37,528 nt of DNA, from the NCBI GenBank assembly GCA_040877415.1, contig JBBDNV010000034.1, forward strand, positions 1-37,528. The letters run 5' to 3'. The DNA comes from JBBDNV01 sp040877415. Lineage in GTDB: Bacteria > Planctomycetota > Planctomycetia > Pirellulales > PALSA-1355. This document shows, in pieces, positions 9,701 to 16,050 of this stretch (position 1 is the first letter of the stretch; every line of letters starts with the position of its first letter). Made by a program: the position numbers and the translations under genes. The notes under the pieces are model-generated. The model searched no databases. It was not told the origin of the DNA and saw only the letters and a program-made list of their open reading frames with translations.

Positions 9701-9994
9701 GGCGTGGCCCGTGCCCCCTGGCTGCCGCTGGTGCTGGCCGCACTGTCGATCGTGGGCATCCTGGCCGGCATCATGCTCCGCGTCCGCGCGTTTCTGTTCC
9801 TTGGCACGAGCTTTCTCAGTCTGGCCCTGTTTACGATCATCTGGTACGCCGCCGAAGACCTGGAACAAACCTGGATTTGGTGGGCGACCGTCGTCGTCCT
9901 GGGCATCCTGATCGTGGCCCTGTTCGCCATCTTTGAAAAGAAGCGCCAGGAAATCTTGGACGCCTTCGAACGCCTCAAGCAGTGGGAAGCCTGA
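3797..9994 (+). CDS. Giant polytopic membrane protein with zinc ribbon
   Basis: This 2065-residue protein starts with one membrane segment (residues 3-28). A four-cysteine zinc ribbon follows (C48-x2-C51 and C60-x2-C63, in CPRCG...CDVCRW). Next comes a charged, Ala/Glu-rich soluble linker to about residue 185. After that, nearly 1,850 residues are almost uninterrupted hydrophobic segments, which suggests several dozen transmembrane helices. The first segment after the linker, WGELVGGLLIVCGSIALVVS, resembles the start of DUF2157/DUF2339-type membrane proteins. No transporter, transferase or enzyme signature was recognised. ATG 3797 is preferred because the N-terminal membrane segment begins there; 159 in-frame codons upstream look non-coding. 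The role is unknown; a sensor, lipid/polymer transporter or envelope scaffold are all possible. The gene stands alone, with a divergent neighbour upstream and an inverted repeat after its stop. Confidence 0.85.
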   Translation: MEILLASILLLAAVTLVGHGIWVFLSWIYRAAGGSRDGTPRDPIAGRCPRCGLPLLGSDCDVCRWPASAEAAPRPRAALDAIGAQIERLGKLGILDEAACRRFAQALADERGRLLATAGVRLAESAAKAEEIIEAEVVPEPARPAPAIVPAGRTVEERAAAVAAHQRQTPEPVIERPAKPARAWTDYLAAFMEERNIRWGELVGGLLIVCGSIALVVSFWSAIAERPWMKFSLFGGVTAALFGVGFYSEHRWRLRTTSQGLLTIGCLLVPLNFLAIAALSSAPLSDGLVTIAGEILSAALFAVLVFYAGRILVRADEIGLMFGLLVPSLAQLLVRRFVDPSATAAMMAGLAAVPVVCYLAVNFWAWRRTARVLMPDERQVNALFKFLGMTSFAAVVPIALLLYRTGEPLEALRQLPALAGLLGLVPLCAGLLLWQNLAGRAALVGLRTAGTSVACGGALVTLAGIVIAWPEPSAMLPAALVEFAIFTFVAWRFGLPAAHVVAAPCLALAYLLGAHLVGGRIDFAGNGADKLARVLVSGETGALLAPLVLAYAAAAYFARWRVSRSSLALGGAAAGLAAVSVALLSWFGFGVAGDPFGAAWVYLIYAACFLAVAARHYHPAFSWLGSALLVAAVVQGIVFGYSQRLGLVHPEVTAILAYCTLSAAIAFGVRRFRAAVADSPLVNVAWNASLFVSLVAAVWLVWLVPADVAGLEAVHWGWMAAVWFAAALATGRLPVWTLFQIALVLAALFGVNARLEQHAWFAESPRPWLDPWTLQSVAIALVVLNLFWAAARIVCRRLVRARRLLASPWLSVDRVTTGALVALVVLMGICAAAPGTLQELSPLDATIATAAGVTASSTLSVRAVPPITHFALTHIPHEHAGDWGSWVLLAGLLILLAATFRDRVSSPWLACLFITAAVSCPLVAARFESQVAVASALRWSSAALLLAGSAPIWARGWIARQAERLGWRTLTGESRVVKEMIALVFVLSLFAPVAMAVAIGWQALERSAQTEILLRDSFVWSIIAGACVVLAAALWTTSRRLANAGVEAARSNWPWVAAALVLLLGTAPLLSLALYHVGMALKGSPILGPDPGSLFHRMGLAPSYAVPILMTALALVGFALRERASGFGLAGGLVFNAAATAAYLLAISKGGLTFDAVQWLRLAQLNAAVAALYTLAWVGIAAWDRRPSGWGERMALDFPTSTQAAIAPAITVLALGWAWSRLVQYPQGFPFGWYPVELELADVWGWLSFAAVCTSVVAVAIATRGRLGMLAASIFLVALAILAAGVAARWDQGDWLAYNTLFVGHAAIAVGLLAVAWYADRSSRTSVVESTDGGPVAARAGAMWVVVQAAVIVLLAFRELSANEWWSAGGFALVGVALAPALAWIYQRRRYLYLAAPWVNLAATLALSKLNWIPGDREFFFWNVVLLALPVPAWLLIELRTIRGRRFKPLVEAPPFHRVAARIATGALVLGVGAALFADWIGNYRPPPWPALDWMALAATLVAILACLWDVKGKDSVAMLYALGLVACAVLLDGFNLTQPWLLWTGTMVLAAFALATSYLWSRRRGLMAIATSLGVPRPPQTELAGLAWLVPANMVLVSAVVLLTFAVELTNREVGLRVLAAQATLAQVVSMALLARGDHRGILQLGALKLGAIGAVMFGWAWLEVGTTLTWLHALVVVAAATAGVAALYGLGLGKLLRDTSDWLAPARRITPWLAATSAAAIAAVLAIEILEFAQNGEVQIAWPAILVVAVTLGALSAAALAAAVLPGRDPLGLSERGRTLYVYGAEVILALLFVHMRVTLPWLFTGFFQQFWPLVVMAIAYLGVGVSELCRRRRQQVLAEPLENTGAMLPVLPVVGYWATNSSVDYSLLLLCVGVLYAGLSIARRSFGFGLLAALAANGGLWFFLGRQDGLEFLKHPQVWLIPPALCVLAAAYLNRRQLSEPQMTAVRYFTSMTIYLSSTADIFVIGVARAPWLPLVLAALSIVGILAGIMLRVRAFLFLGTSFLSLALFTIIWYAAEDLEQTWIWWATVVVLGILIVALFAIFEKKRQEILDAFERLKQWEA

Positions 9995-10000
9995 CCGGTA

Positions 10001-10062
10001 GCCGGCCGGCCATCCGGTTGCGTGCCACTGCTTGCTTGCGCGTCATCCCTCGGCCGGCCGGC
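10001..10062. terminator. Inverted repeat after the giant gene
   Basis: GCCGGCCGGCC (10001-10011) is perfectly complementary to GGCCGGCCGGC (10052-10062), with 40 bp between the arms, starting 6 bp after the stop of the giant membrane protein gene. There is no T-run, so factor-independent termination is doubtful. It may instead be a GC-rich intergenic repeat. Confidence 0.3.
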
Positions 10063-10109
10063 ACGGCTTAACCAGCAATCGAGCGGCAGTCGGAGCGACC
10101 GGGAAGGGC

Positions 10110-10135
10110 TATAATCAATTGCCGGGCCACGGAGG
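10110..10135 (+). promoter_or_regulatory. -10 box and ribosome site for the next gene
   Basis: TATAAT at 10110-10115 is a perfect -10 hexamer; no good -35 is seen at the right distance. GGAGG at 10131-10135 lies eight bases before ATG 10144 and fixes that start. Confidence 0.45.
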
Positions 10136-10143
10136 TTTCGATC

Positions 10144-10617
10144 ATGAGCGTCATGACCCTGTACCCGTATCTCTACCAAGGCGTCTGCTGGGTTTTCGAC
10201 GATCCGCAGACGGGGCTCAAGGAAGAAGCGTTTGTGCTGGGGGCGTCGGAGATGATTTTCGCGCTCCTCGAAGCCAAAGGAATTCCCAATGCCCAGCGCG
10301 GTTTTACCCTCTCGTTCAGCGAAGAGCCGTTCGAGCACGACGTGGAACTGACCTGGATGCCGCCCAACGAGGCGGCCCGGGCGATTGGCCAGCCCGCCGG
10401 CAGTCTGCCGGGGGTCGGCAACTGGTATACCGGCGTCGTAGCCGGAGAAAAAATGGTCGCCTGGCTCTGCCCGGCGCTGTACGAGTATTTTGCCGACGCG
10501 CCGCCGCGCATTTTCGTGAAGGCCGCGAAACTGCCCGAGGGCGTCGATCCCGTCTGGCACATCGGCCGCAATGCCCCCGAGGCACGGCGGTACATGTCGG
10601 TGCCGGAGGCCTTGTAG
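10144..10617 (+). CDS. DUF6717-like hypothetical protein
   Basis: This is a small soluble protein of 157 residues with no signal peptide or membrane segment. The opening MTLYPYLYQGVCWVFDDPQT and the later G-N-W-Y motif followed by 'WLCPALYEYF' match the pattern I associate with the uncharacterised family DUF6717, from memory and not verified. No catalytic motif is apparent. The start is supported by GGAGG eight bases upstream. The gene has its own likely -10 box and is followed after 154 bp by a DinB-fold gene on the same strand. The function is unknown. Confidence 0.65.
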   Translation: MSVMTLYPYLYQGVCWVFDDPQTGLKEEAFVLGASEMIFALLEAKGIPNAQRGFTLSFSEEPFEHDVELTWMPPNEAARAIGQPAGSLPGVGNWYTGVVAGEKMVAWLCPALYEYFADAPPRIFVKAAKLPEGVDPVWHIGRNAPEARRYMSVPEAL

Positions 10618-10771
10618 CACAGTGCGCTATTTTGACGACCCGTCCGCCGGCTTCGGCGGCAGTTGTTCGTTGCGAACCATTGCGGCTCGTGCCTTGTCCG
10701 ACGACCGACCCATTGACTGTCTTTATCCTTGTATGTTCCAGTTAGCCTCAGCCTTTACGAGGAGCCGCCCT

Positions 10772-11245
10772 ATGGATCCGAACCTGATCGCACAGTATGC
10801 CGCGGGAGCCGCGAAATTGGGCCAGTCGATCGCCGGGCTGTCGCGCGAGGAGCTGACGGCGTTGCCGGTGCCGGGCACCTGGAGCATTCAGCAGATCGTG
10901 CTGCACGTGATGGACAGCGACCTGATCGCGGCGGATCGCATGAAGCGGGTTGCGGCCGAGGAGAAACCGCCCACGCTAATCGGTTACGACGAATCGGCGT
11001 TCGCCCGGGGATTGTTTTACAACGAGCTGGACCCGCAGCTCGCCTGCGAGGTTTTTGAGAAGAACCGGCTCTTGACCGCCGAAATCTTGCGCCGTTTGCC
11101 GGCCGCGGCGTTCCAGCGAACCGGCTATCACAACGAGCACGGCGACATGACGCTGGCCGAATTGCTCGAGACATACGTCGGGCACTTGGACCACCACCTG
11201 AAGTTCATCTACGAAAAGCGAAAGTTGTTGGGCAAGCCGTTGTAG
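10772..11245 (+). CDS. DinB-like four-helix metal-binding protein
   Basis: This 157-residue protein is of the DinB/YfiT superfamily, four-helix bundles that bind a divalent metal through three histidines; characterised members are thiol S-transferases or metal-dependent hydrolases. The pattern is visible: a W-S-I-x-Q-(I/V)-x-x-H-V motif with 'WSIQQIVLHVMDSD' (first His), and near the C-terminus 'GHLDHHLKFI', which gives the two further histidines. ATG 10772 was chosen because a purine-rich GAGGAG lies about seven bases upstream; the frame stays open 67 codons further but that stretch is not protein-like. The substrate is unknown. It is convergent with the CDF transporter gene. Confidence 0.8.
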   Translation: MDPNLIAQYAAGAAKLGQSIAGLSREELTALPVPGTWSIQQIVLHVMDSDLIAADRMKRVAAEEKPPTLIGYDESAFARGLFYNELDPQLACEVFEKNRLLTAEILRRLPAAAFQRTGYHNEHGDMTLAELLETYVGHLDHHLKFIYEKRKLLGKPL

Positions 11246-11309
11246 CCGGGTGCAACGCCAGTCATTGACCCCGGACGTGCGGAATGCAGGCCCGGCCAGT
11301 TCAAGAAGA

Positions 11310-11328
11310 CCGGCCTCACTGAGGCCGG
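11310..11328. terminator. Possible bidirectional hairpin between convergent genes
   Basis: CCGGCCTC (11310-11317) and GAGGCCGG (11321-11328) form a perfect 8-bp stem with a 3-base loop. The hairpin lies midway between the convergent DinB-like and CDF genes. It has no T-tract on either side, so it may act as a simple barrier or be a short repeat. Confidence 0.4.
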
Positions 11329-11356
11329 CTACAAAGACCCCCTGACCACGATCTAA

Positions 11357-12280
11357 TTAGAAGGACGAGCGGCATTCTTCCTGGCCGGCCGGGTCGATCT
11401 GGATCGTGACGTGATCGATCTGGAATTGCTCGTGCAGCACGTGCCGTACGCTTTCCAGCGAAGCCTGGGCGTCGTGGCCGGCCAGCAGCACGACGTGCGC
11501 CGACAGCGATTCCATGCCGCTGGTGATCGTCCAGATGTGCAGGTCGTGCACTTCGCAAACGCCCGGCACCGAAACCATGGCGCCGCGCACCGCGTCGAGG
11601 TCCAGGTGCGGGGGCGTGCTTTCCATCAAAATCGCAATGGCCTGCTTGATCAGGTCCCATGACGAATAGATCACCAGCAAGCCGATGGCGATTGAAGCCA
11701 CCGGATCGACCCAGTACCAGCCAAAAACCCAGATGAGCGCGCCGGCCGCCAGCGCCGCCACGCTCCCCAGCGCATCGGTCAAAAGGTGCAGCCAGGCGCC
11801 GCGAATGTTCAGGCTGGCGCTGCGCCCGGCGTTGAGGATCGCGAGCCCCGCCAGGTTGATCGCCAATCCGCCGGCGGCTACGGCGAGCATGAGCGTTCCC
11901 GCGACCGGCGCCGGCGCCGCCAGCCGGCGAAACGCTTCGATGAAGATGACAATGGCGATGGCGATCAACGTCGCGCCGTTGGCCAGCGCCGCCAGAATCT
12001 CCGCTCGGTAATACCCATAGGTGAGCTGGGCCGTGGGCGGTCGCTGGCTGATCCAGGCCGCCAACAGGCTCAGCCCAAGCGCGGCGGAGTCGGAAAACAT
12101 GTGTCCGGCGTCGGCCAGTAGCGCCAGCGAGTCGGCCAGGTAGCCGCCGACGATTTCGGCCACCATGTAACCAAGCGCGAGTACCAGCGCCCAAACGAGC
12201 CGCGCGCGGCCTTTGGCGCGCTCGCCGCCAGTCGCCTGGCGGCGATTGGAGAGGTCGTGATGATGGTGATGATGCCCCAT
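11357..12280 (-). CDS. Cation diffusion facilitator (Zn/Co/Cd efflux type)
   Basis: This inner-membrane metal/proton antiporter has 307 residues and is of the CDF family (CzcD/ZitB-like), which exports Zn2+ and related ions from the cytoplasm. The family signatures are complete: six hydrophobic helices; the metal-site H-x3-D in TM2 (ADAGHMFSDSAAL) and in TM5 (HLLTDALGS); and a C-terminal cytoplasmic domain of about 85 residues ending with 'HVTIQIDP'. The ATG at 12280 was preferred over the start ten codons upstream because it begins the His-rich tail typical of this family. That tail reads M-G followed by six consecutive histidines and D, a natural poly-His stretch that probably binds metal. 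The upstream gene is divergent, and no metal-responsive regulator is adjacent. Confidence 0.88.
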   Translation of the reverse strand: MGHHHHHHDLSNRRQATGGERAKGRARLVWALVLALGYMVAEIVGGYLADSLALLADAGHMFSDSAALGLSLLAAWISQRPPTAQLTYGYYRAEILAALANGATLIAIAIVIFIEAFRRLAAPAPVAGTLMLAVAAGGLAINLAGLAILNAGRSASLNIRGAWLHLLTDALGSVAALAAGALIWVFGWYWVDPVASIAIGLLVIYSSWDLIKQAIAILMESTPPHLDLDAVRGAMVSVPGVCEVHDLHIWTITSGMESLSAHVVLLAGHDAQASLESVRHVLHEQFQIDHVTIQIDPAGQEECRSSF

Positions 12281-12608
12281 GGATGCGCCGGCGCGGCTGC
12301 GATCGCTCAAGCGTCTTTGCCCCGCCGGCCCCGGACCGTTCGCGGCGAGGTCCGCACACGCGCTAAAGCATAGTCCGAAATCAATTTAGGGCCGCCAAGG
12401 CCGAAAATCTTCCACGCCAAACCGCCGCAGTATACGCGCAGGCGCCGAAAAAGGCGACCACGATCTGACCGGGCTTCGCAGCCCCAAAAGGATCGAAACA
12501 CCGCACCGGCCTCCGGCAAATCGCGCGTGCCTTTGGCGACGGCTAAAGGTATTATTGCAGGCAGGGGAGCGGCACCCCTTGCGGCCTGTTTTCTTCAAAG
12601 GACCCAAC
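12281..12608. other. Divergent intergenic region, CDF / TPR lipoprotein
   Basis: These 328 bp lie between divergent genes. A TATTAT hexamer at 12550-12555 could be a -10 box for the lipoprotein gene, but no good -35 is seen. No convincing gene or RNA is visible here. Confidence 0.35.
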
Positions 12609-13610
12609 ATGGCGCGACGGGCGATTCTCTTTGCGGCGATGCTCCTGTTCGTCACCGGCTGCGGAGATTCAACTCCGCCAACCTTGACCGAGCAGGGTCT
12701 GAAAGAATTGCGCAGCGGACAGTTCGACCAGGCCATCGGCACTTGCAGCGAAGCCATTCGCCAAAATCCGCGCGACGCCGAGGCCTATTTATATCGCGGC
12801 CGGGCGCACCACTATCGCAATGCCATGGGCGATCCGAAACGGGCCGTCGCCGACTTCAGCGAAGCGATTCGGCTCGCGCCGGAGTCTTCCGACGCGTACT
12901 ATAGCCGGGCACTCGTGTATCGCGATCTGGGCGAAACCGAACTGGCCGCCGTCGACGACAAGGCGGCGCGAGCCGCCGACGGTCAACTGCAACAGGTTTA
13001 TCGCCGCTTGCCCGATCCGGCGCCGACGGCCACCCTGGCCAAGCCGCGCGAGGACGCGACAACCGACGAACCGCCGAATTCCGTTTCAACGGCTTCCAGC
13101 GAAGGCCTGCCGACATCGGAAGTCAAGCAAGGTGAATTGTACAAGCGGCTGAAAAAGCGCGACGAACCGAAGGAATCCCCCATCGAACGCTATCGGCGAC
13201 TCATTCACCAGTCGGCGGGCGAGCCCGAGCGGGACGCATCGCCGTGGGGCGACCTCAGCACGCTCCGCAGTCAGCGCCTGCCGCAAGGGGGCGAGCCCGA
13301 GGGCCGTTTGACCGATCGGCCGAATCCCCTCGGAAGGGCTCTGCGTCCGGTGCCGACGTCGCCCTTTGAGCCGCGCGTGCCGTCGGGCGTGGCGGCTGAC
13401 CCCAACCAGCCGCTCGAGTCGCCTTTTGGTGGTCTGCAATCGCCGTTTGGCCAGCGCACTCCCGCGCCGACCGGGTTCGGCGTCCAGCCCGTCGGCCCGT
13501 TCACTCAGCGCTCGCCCGCCCCGAGCGGTCAGCAGCCGCGGCAATTCAACGACAATTTGTATTCGAACCCCGCGGTTCGGCCGCCATTTCCGCGCGATTA
13601 CAATCCGTAA
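12609..13610 (+). CDS. TPR-repeat lipoprotein
   Basis: This 333-residue protein has a lipoprotein signal (hydrophobic residues 5-17 and a lipobox V-T-G-C with the lipidated Cys18), so it should be anchored in a membrane through the Lnt-type pathway; an lnt gene lies elsewhere in the window. Residues about 26-105 form two to three TPR units ('GLKELRSGQFDQAIGTCSEA', 'AEAYLYRGRAHHYR', 'DAYYSRALVYRDLGETELAA'), a protein-interaction fold. From about residue 120 to the end the chain is Pro/Gln/Gly-rich and probably disordered, with repeated S-P-F-G-like pieces. ATG 12609 was chosen for the lipobox signal; 18 upstream codons are also open. No enzymatic role is seen. It is convergent with the acyl-CoA dehydrogenase operon. 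Confidence 0.8.
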   Translation: MARRAILFAAMLLFVTGCGDSTPPTLTEQGLKELRSGQFDQAIGTCSEAIRQNPRDAEAYLYRGRAHHYRNAMGDPKRAVADFSEAIRLAPESSDAYYSRALVYRDLGETELAAVDDKAARAADGQLQQVYRRLPDPAPTATLAKPREDATTDEPPNSVSTASSEGLPTSEVKQGELYKRLKKRDEPKESPIERYRRLIHQSAGEPERDASPWGDLSTLRSQRLPQGGEPEGRLTDRPNPLGRALRPVPTSPFEPRVPSGVAADPNQPLESPFGGLQSPFGQRTPAPTGFGVQPVGPFTQRSPAPSGQQPRQFNDNLYSNPAVRPPFPRDYNP

Positions 13611-13700
13611 GACCGCGCCATCGACCCAGCGGAACCGAAACGGATTTCGCCTTCGCTTGCGGCTTTGCACCGCAGCCGCCCTTGGGCATTGCGGCGATTC

Positions 13701-14810
13701 TCAACCATCAAACGCCATCTGAGCCAGCCGTTCCCGGTGAAAGGCGGCGTTGCCAAACATCGTTTCCGAGGCTTTCGAGCGCTTGTAGTACAAGTGCAGG
13801 TCGTGCTCCCAGGTGAAGCCGATGCCGCCGTGTACCTGAACGCCGCGGTTGGCCACTTCGCGCGACGCGTCGGAAGCGTAGGCCTTGGCAATGGCGACGT
13901 CCCGCGCGGCTGCGGCCCCTTGGGCCCCCAGAGCCCACGCGGCATAGTAAATCGCCGAGCGGGAACTTTCGCACCAAAGGAGCATGTCGGCGCACATGTG
14001 CTGCACGGCCTGGAAGGTGCCGATGGTTTTGCCGAATTGCTGGCGCGTTTTGGCGTATTCCACCGTGTGCTCGATGATCCACTGCATGCCGCCCAGCATG
14101 TCGGCGCAGGCGACGAGCGTGGCCACGTCGAGCGAGTGCGCAAGCGCGTCCTCGGCCGCTTTGCCGACGGCCAATACGTCGTCAGCGCTCGCTGCGTCGA
14201 ACTCCACCTCGCCCAGCTTTCGCGTCGCGTCGATGCCCGGCGTGGCCGTAACCTTGACGCCCGGCGCCTTCGCCGGCACGGCCAGCAGCACCAGGCCCTC
14301 CTCCGAGCGCGCGGCGCACACGAACAGATCGGCCACCGGGGCGTCGCAGACGAACGACTTGCGGCCCGACAGTTTGTAGCCGCCCCCGGACGACGAGCGT
14401 GCCTTCAATTGAAGGGCGTCCAAATACCAACCGCTCTCGGGCTCCATCAGAGCAACCGCGCCTTTCGACCGGCCGGTTGCCAGCGATTCGGCGTGTTTCG
14501 ACTTGCCGTCGGCCGCGGCCACGAGCGTGGCCGCCCAAACCGTCCCCAGAAACGGACCGGGAAAGCAGGCCCGGCCCATTTCCTCGGCCACGGCGGCCAG
14601 TTCCACGGTTCCCAGTCCCAGTCCGCCCGACGATTCGGCCAGGTGAATGCCTAGCCACCCTTGATCGGCCACGGCACTAAAGAGTTCCGGGTGCAAAGCG
14701 GTGTCGGTGGCCACCAGCTCGCGCACGCGTTTGGGCGGACACTCGCGGGCGAAAAAGTCGCGGGCACTCTGCTGCAACAGCTTTTGAGGTTTCGAAAGCT
14801 CAAATTCCAT
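13701..14810 (-). CDS. Acyl-CoA dehydrogenase family protein (second copy)
   Basis: This is a 369-residue flavoprotein of the acyl-CoA dehydrogenase family. Signs are the N-terminal alpha domain (residues about 5-110, 'QQSARDFFARECPPKRVREL', 'GLGLGTVELAAVAEEMGRA') and the C-terminal helical domain with 'YAKTRQQFGKTIGTFQAVQH' and 'QVHGGIGFTWEHDLHLYYKR', the flavin- and dimer-contact region. The usual C-terminal catalytic 'YEGT' segment is absent; the end reads SKASETMFG. This composition resembles the shorter partner of actinobacterial heteromeric FadE pairs. It starts 31 bp after the longer acyl-CoA dehydrogenase gene in the same operon and is the last gene before a convergent neighbour. The acyl substrate cannot be told. 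Confidence 0.85.
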   Translation of the reverse strand: MEFELSKPQKLLQQSARDFFARECPPKRVRELVATDTALHPELFSAVADQGWLGIHLAESSGGLGLGTVELAAVAEEMGRACFPGPFLGTVWAATLVAAADGKSKHAESLATGRSKGAVALMEPESGWYLDALQLKARSSSGGGYKLSGRKSFVCDAPVADLFVCAARSEEGLVLLAVPAKAPGVKVTATPGIDATRKLGEVEFDAASADDVLAVGKAAEDALAHSLDVATLVACADMLGGMQWIIEHTVEYAKTRQQFGKTIGTFQAVQHMCADMLLWCESSRSAIYYAAWALGAQGAAAARDVAIAKAYASDASREVANRGVQVHGGIGFTWEHDLHLYYKRSKASETMFGNAAFHRERLAQMAFDG

Positions 14811-14841
14811 GGGGATATCCTTGGGGGGTTGCCGAAACGGT

Positions 14842-16011
14842 TTAGTAGCTGCGCGGAAGGCCGAGCACGCGCTGCGCGATGATGTTGCGCTGGATTTCGC
14901 TCGTGCCGGCTTCGATCGTATTGCCGCGCGAACGCAGATAGGCGTATGCCCAGCGTCCGCCGTCGTAGTCGGCCAGTTGCGCGTACGGGCCGAGCACTTC
15001 CATCGCGATCTGCGCCATCCGCTGATTCAATTCGCTCCAGTAGAGTTTCTGGATCGAGCCCTCGGGCCCGGGCGCGCCGGTCTTGTTTAGCATGCTGAGC
15101 GACCGCGTGGTGTTGAGGCGGAACACTTCCAGTTCGACGTAAGCTTGCGCCAATCGCTGCCGCACGACCGGGTCTTCGATGACCGCCCGGCCGCCGCGCT
15201 TGATTTTGCGGGCCTGCTCGACCATCGCGTCCAGATTGCGCTTGAAGACGACGTACAACCCCGTGCCCAGATTGGCCCGCTCGTTCGCCAGCGCCGTGAT
15301 CGCCACGCTCCAGCCCTCGTTCACTTTGCCGATCATGTCTTTGAGCGGCACGCGGACATTGGTGAAAAACATTTCGTTGAAGCCCGAATCGCCGGACATC
15401 ATCTTCAGCGGCCGCACGGTGATTCCCGGCGTTTTCATGTCGACCAACAGGCACGTGAGCCCCTTGTGCTTGGGCGCAGCGGGGTCGGTGCGCACGATCA
15501 GCAGGCAGTGCTGGGCAATGTGGGCGTAGCTGGTCCAGATCTTCTGGCCGTTGATGACGAAATGATCGCCGTCGAGCACGGCCTTGCTTTCGAGCGAAGC
15601 CACGTCGCTGCCGGCGTTCGGCTCGGAAAAGCCCTGGCACCAGATGTCTTCTCCCGAGAGAATCCTGGCCAGATAGCGTTTCTTTTGCGCTTCACTGCCG
15701 ACGGCGATGATCGTGGGCCCGACGAGTCCTTGGCCGATCGTGCCCATGCGTTCCGGGGCATCGGCCAGGGCCATCTCCTCCTGAAAGATGGCCTGCTCGA
15801 TGGGCGACGCGCCCCGGCCGCCGTATTCCTTGGGCCACGAGATGCCGGCCCAGCCGCCTTCGTACAACTTGCGCTGCCAGGCGGTGAGATACTCGTAATG
15901 GGCCGCCGCGTTGTCGGCCGCCTTGACCATCTTGGGCGGCAGGTTGTTTTTCAGCCATGCCCGCAACTCGTCGCGAAACTTCTTTTCGCCGTCCGTCAAA
16001 CTGAGATCCAT
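14842..16011 (-). CDS. Acyl-CoA dehydrogenase (first copy)
   Basis: This 389-residue acyl-CoA dehydrogenase family flavoenzyme would introduce the alpha-beta double bond in an acyl-CoA and reduce EtfAB. It shows the N-terminal helical domain, the middle beta-domain with the signature 'WCQGFSEPNAGSDVASLESK' and the following 'INGQKIWTSYA', and the C-terminal segment NTIEAGTSEIQRNIIAQRVLG. At the place where medium-chain enzymes have Y-E-G-T (Glu base) this protein reads E-A-G-T, a pattern common in the FadE-type branch. It sits between the membrane Fe-S oxidoreductase (39 bp upstream) and a second, shorter acyl-CoA dehydrogenase (31 bp downstream). The two may form a hetero-oligomer; that is inference from tandem order and length. 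Confidence 0.9.
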   Translation of the reverse strand: MDLSLTDGEKKFRDELRAWLKNNLPPKMVKAADNAAAHYEYLTAWQRKLYEGGWAGISWPKEYGGRGASPIEQAIFQEEMALADAPERMGTIGQGLVGPTIIAVGSEAQKKRYLARILSGEDIWCQGFSEPNAGSDVASLESKAVLDGDHFVINGQKIWTSYAHIAQHCLLIVRTDPAAPKHKGLTCLLVDMKTPGITVRPLKMMSGDSGFNEMFFTNVRVPLKDMIGKVNEGWSVAITALANERANLGTGLYVVFKRNLDAMVEQARKIKRGGRAVIEDPVVRQRLAQAYVELEVFRLNTTRSLSMLNKTGAPGPEGSIQKLYWSELNQRMAQIAMEVLGPYAQLADYDGGRWAYAYLRSRGNTIEAGTSEIQRNIIAQRVLGLPRSY

Positions 16012-16050
16012 AACGGGCCTTTCCAGGTTAGTTGATTGCTTGCGTGTTCG

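Noticed and set aside
5851..9936. Very long overlapping open frames on both strands inside the giant gene (550-608 codons)
   Set aside because: They are antisense or shifted shadows of a GC-rich membrane protein gene; their products are Arg/Gly/His-rich, without motifs or hydrophobic pattern.
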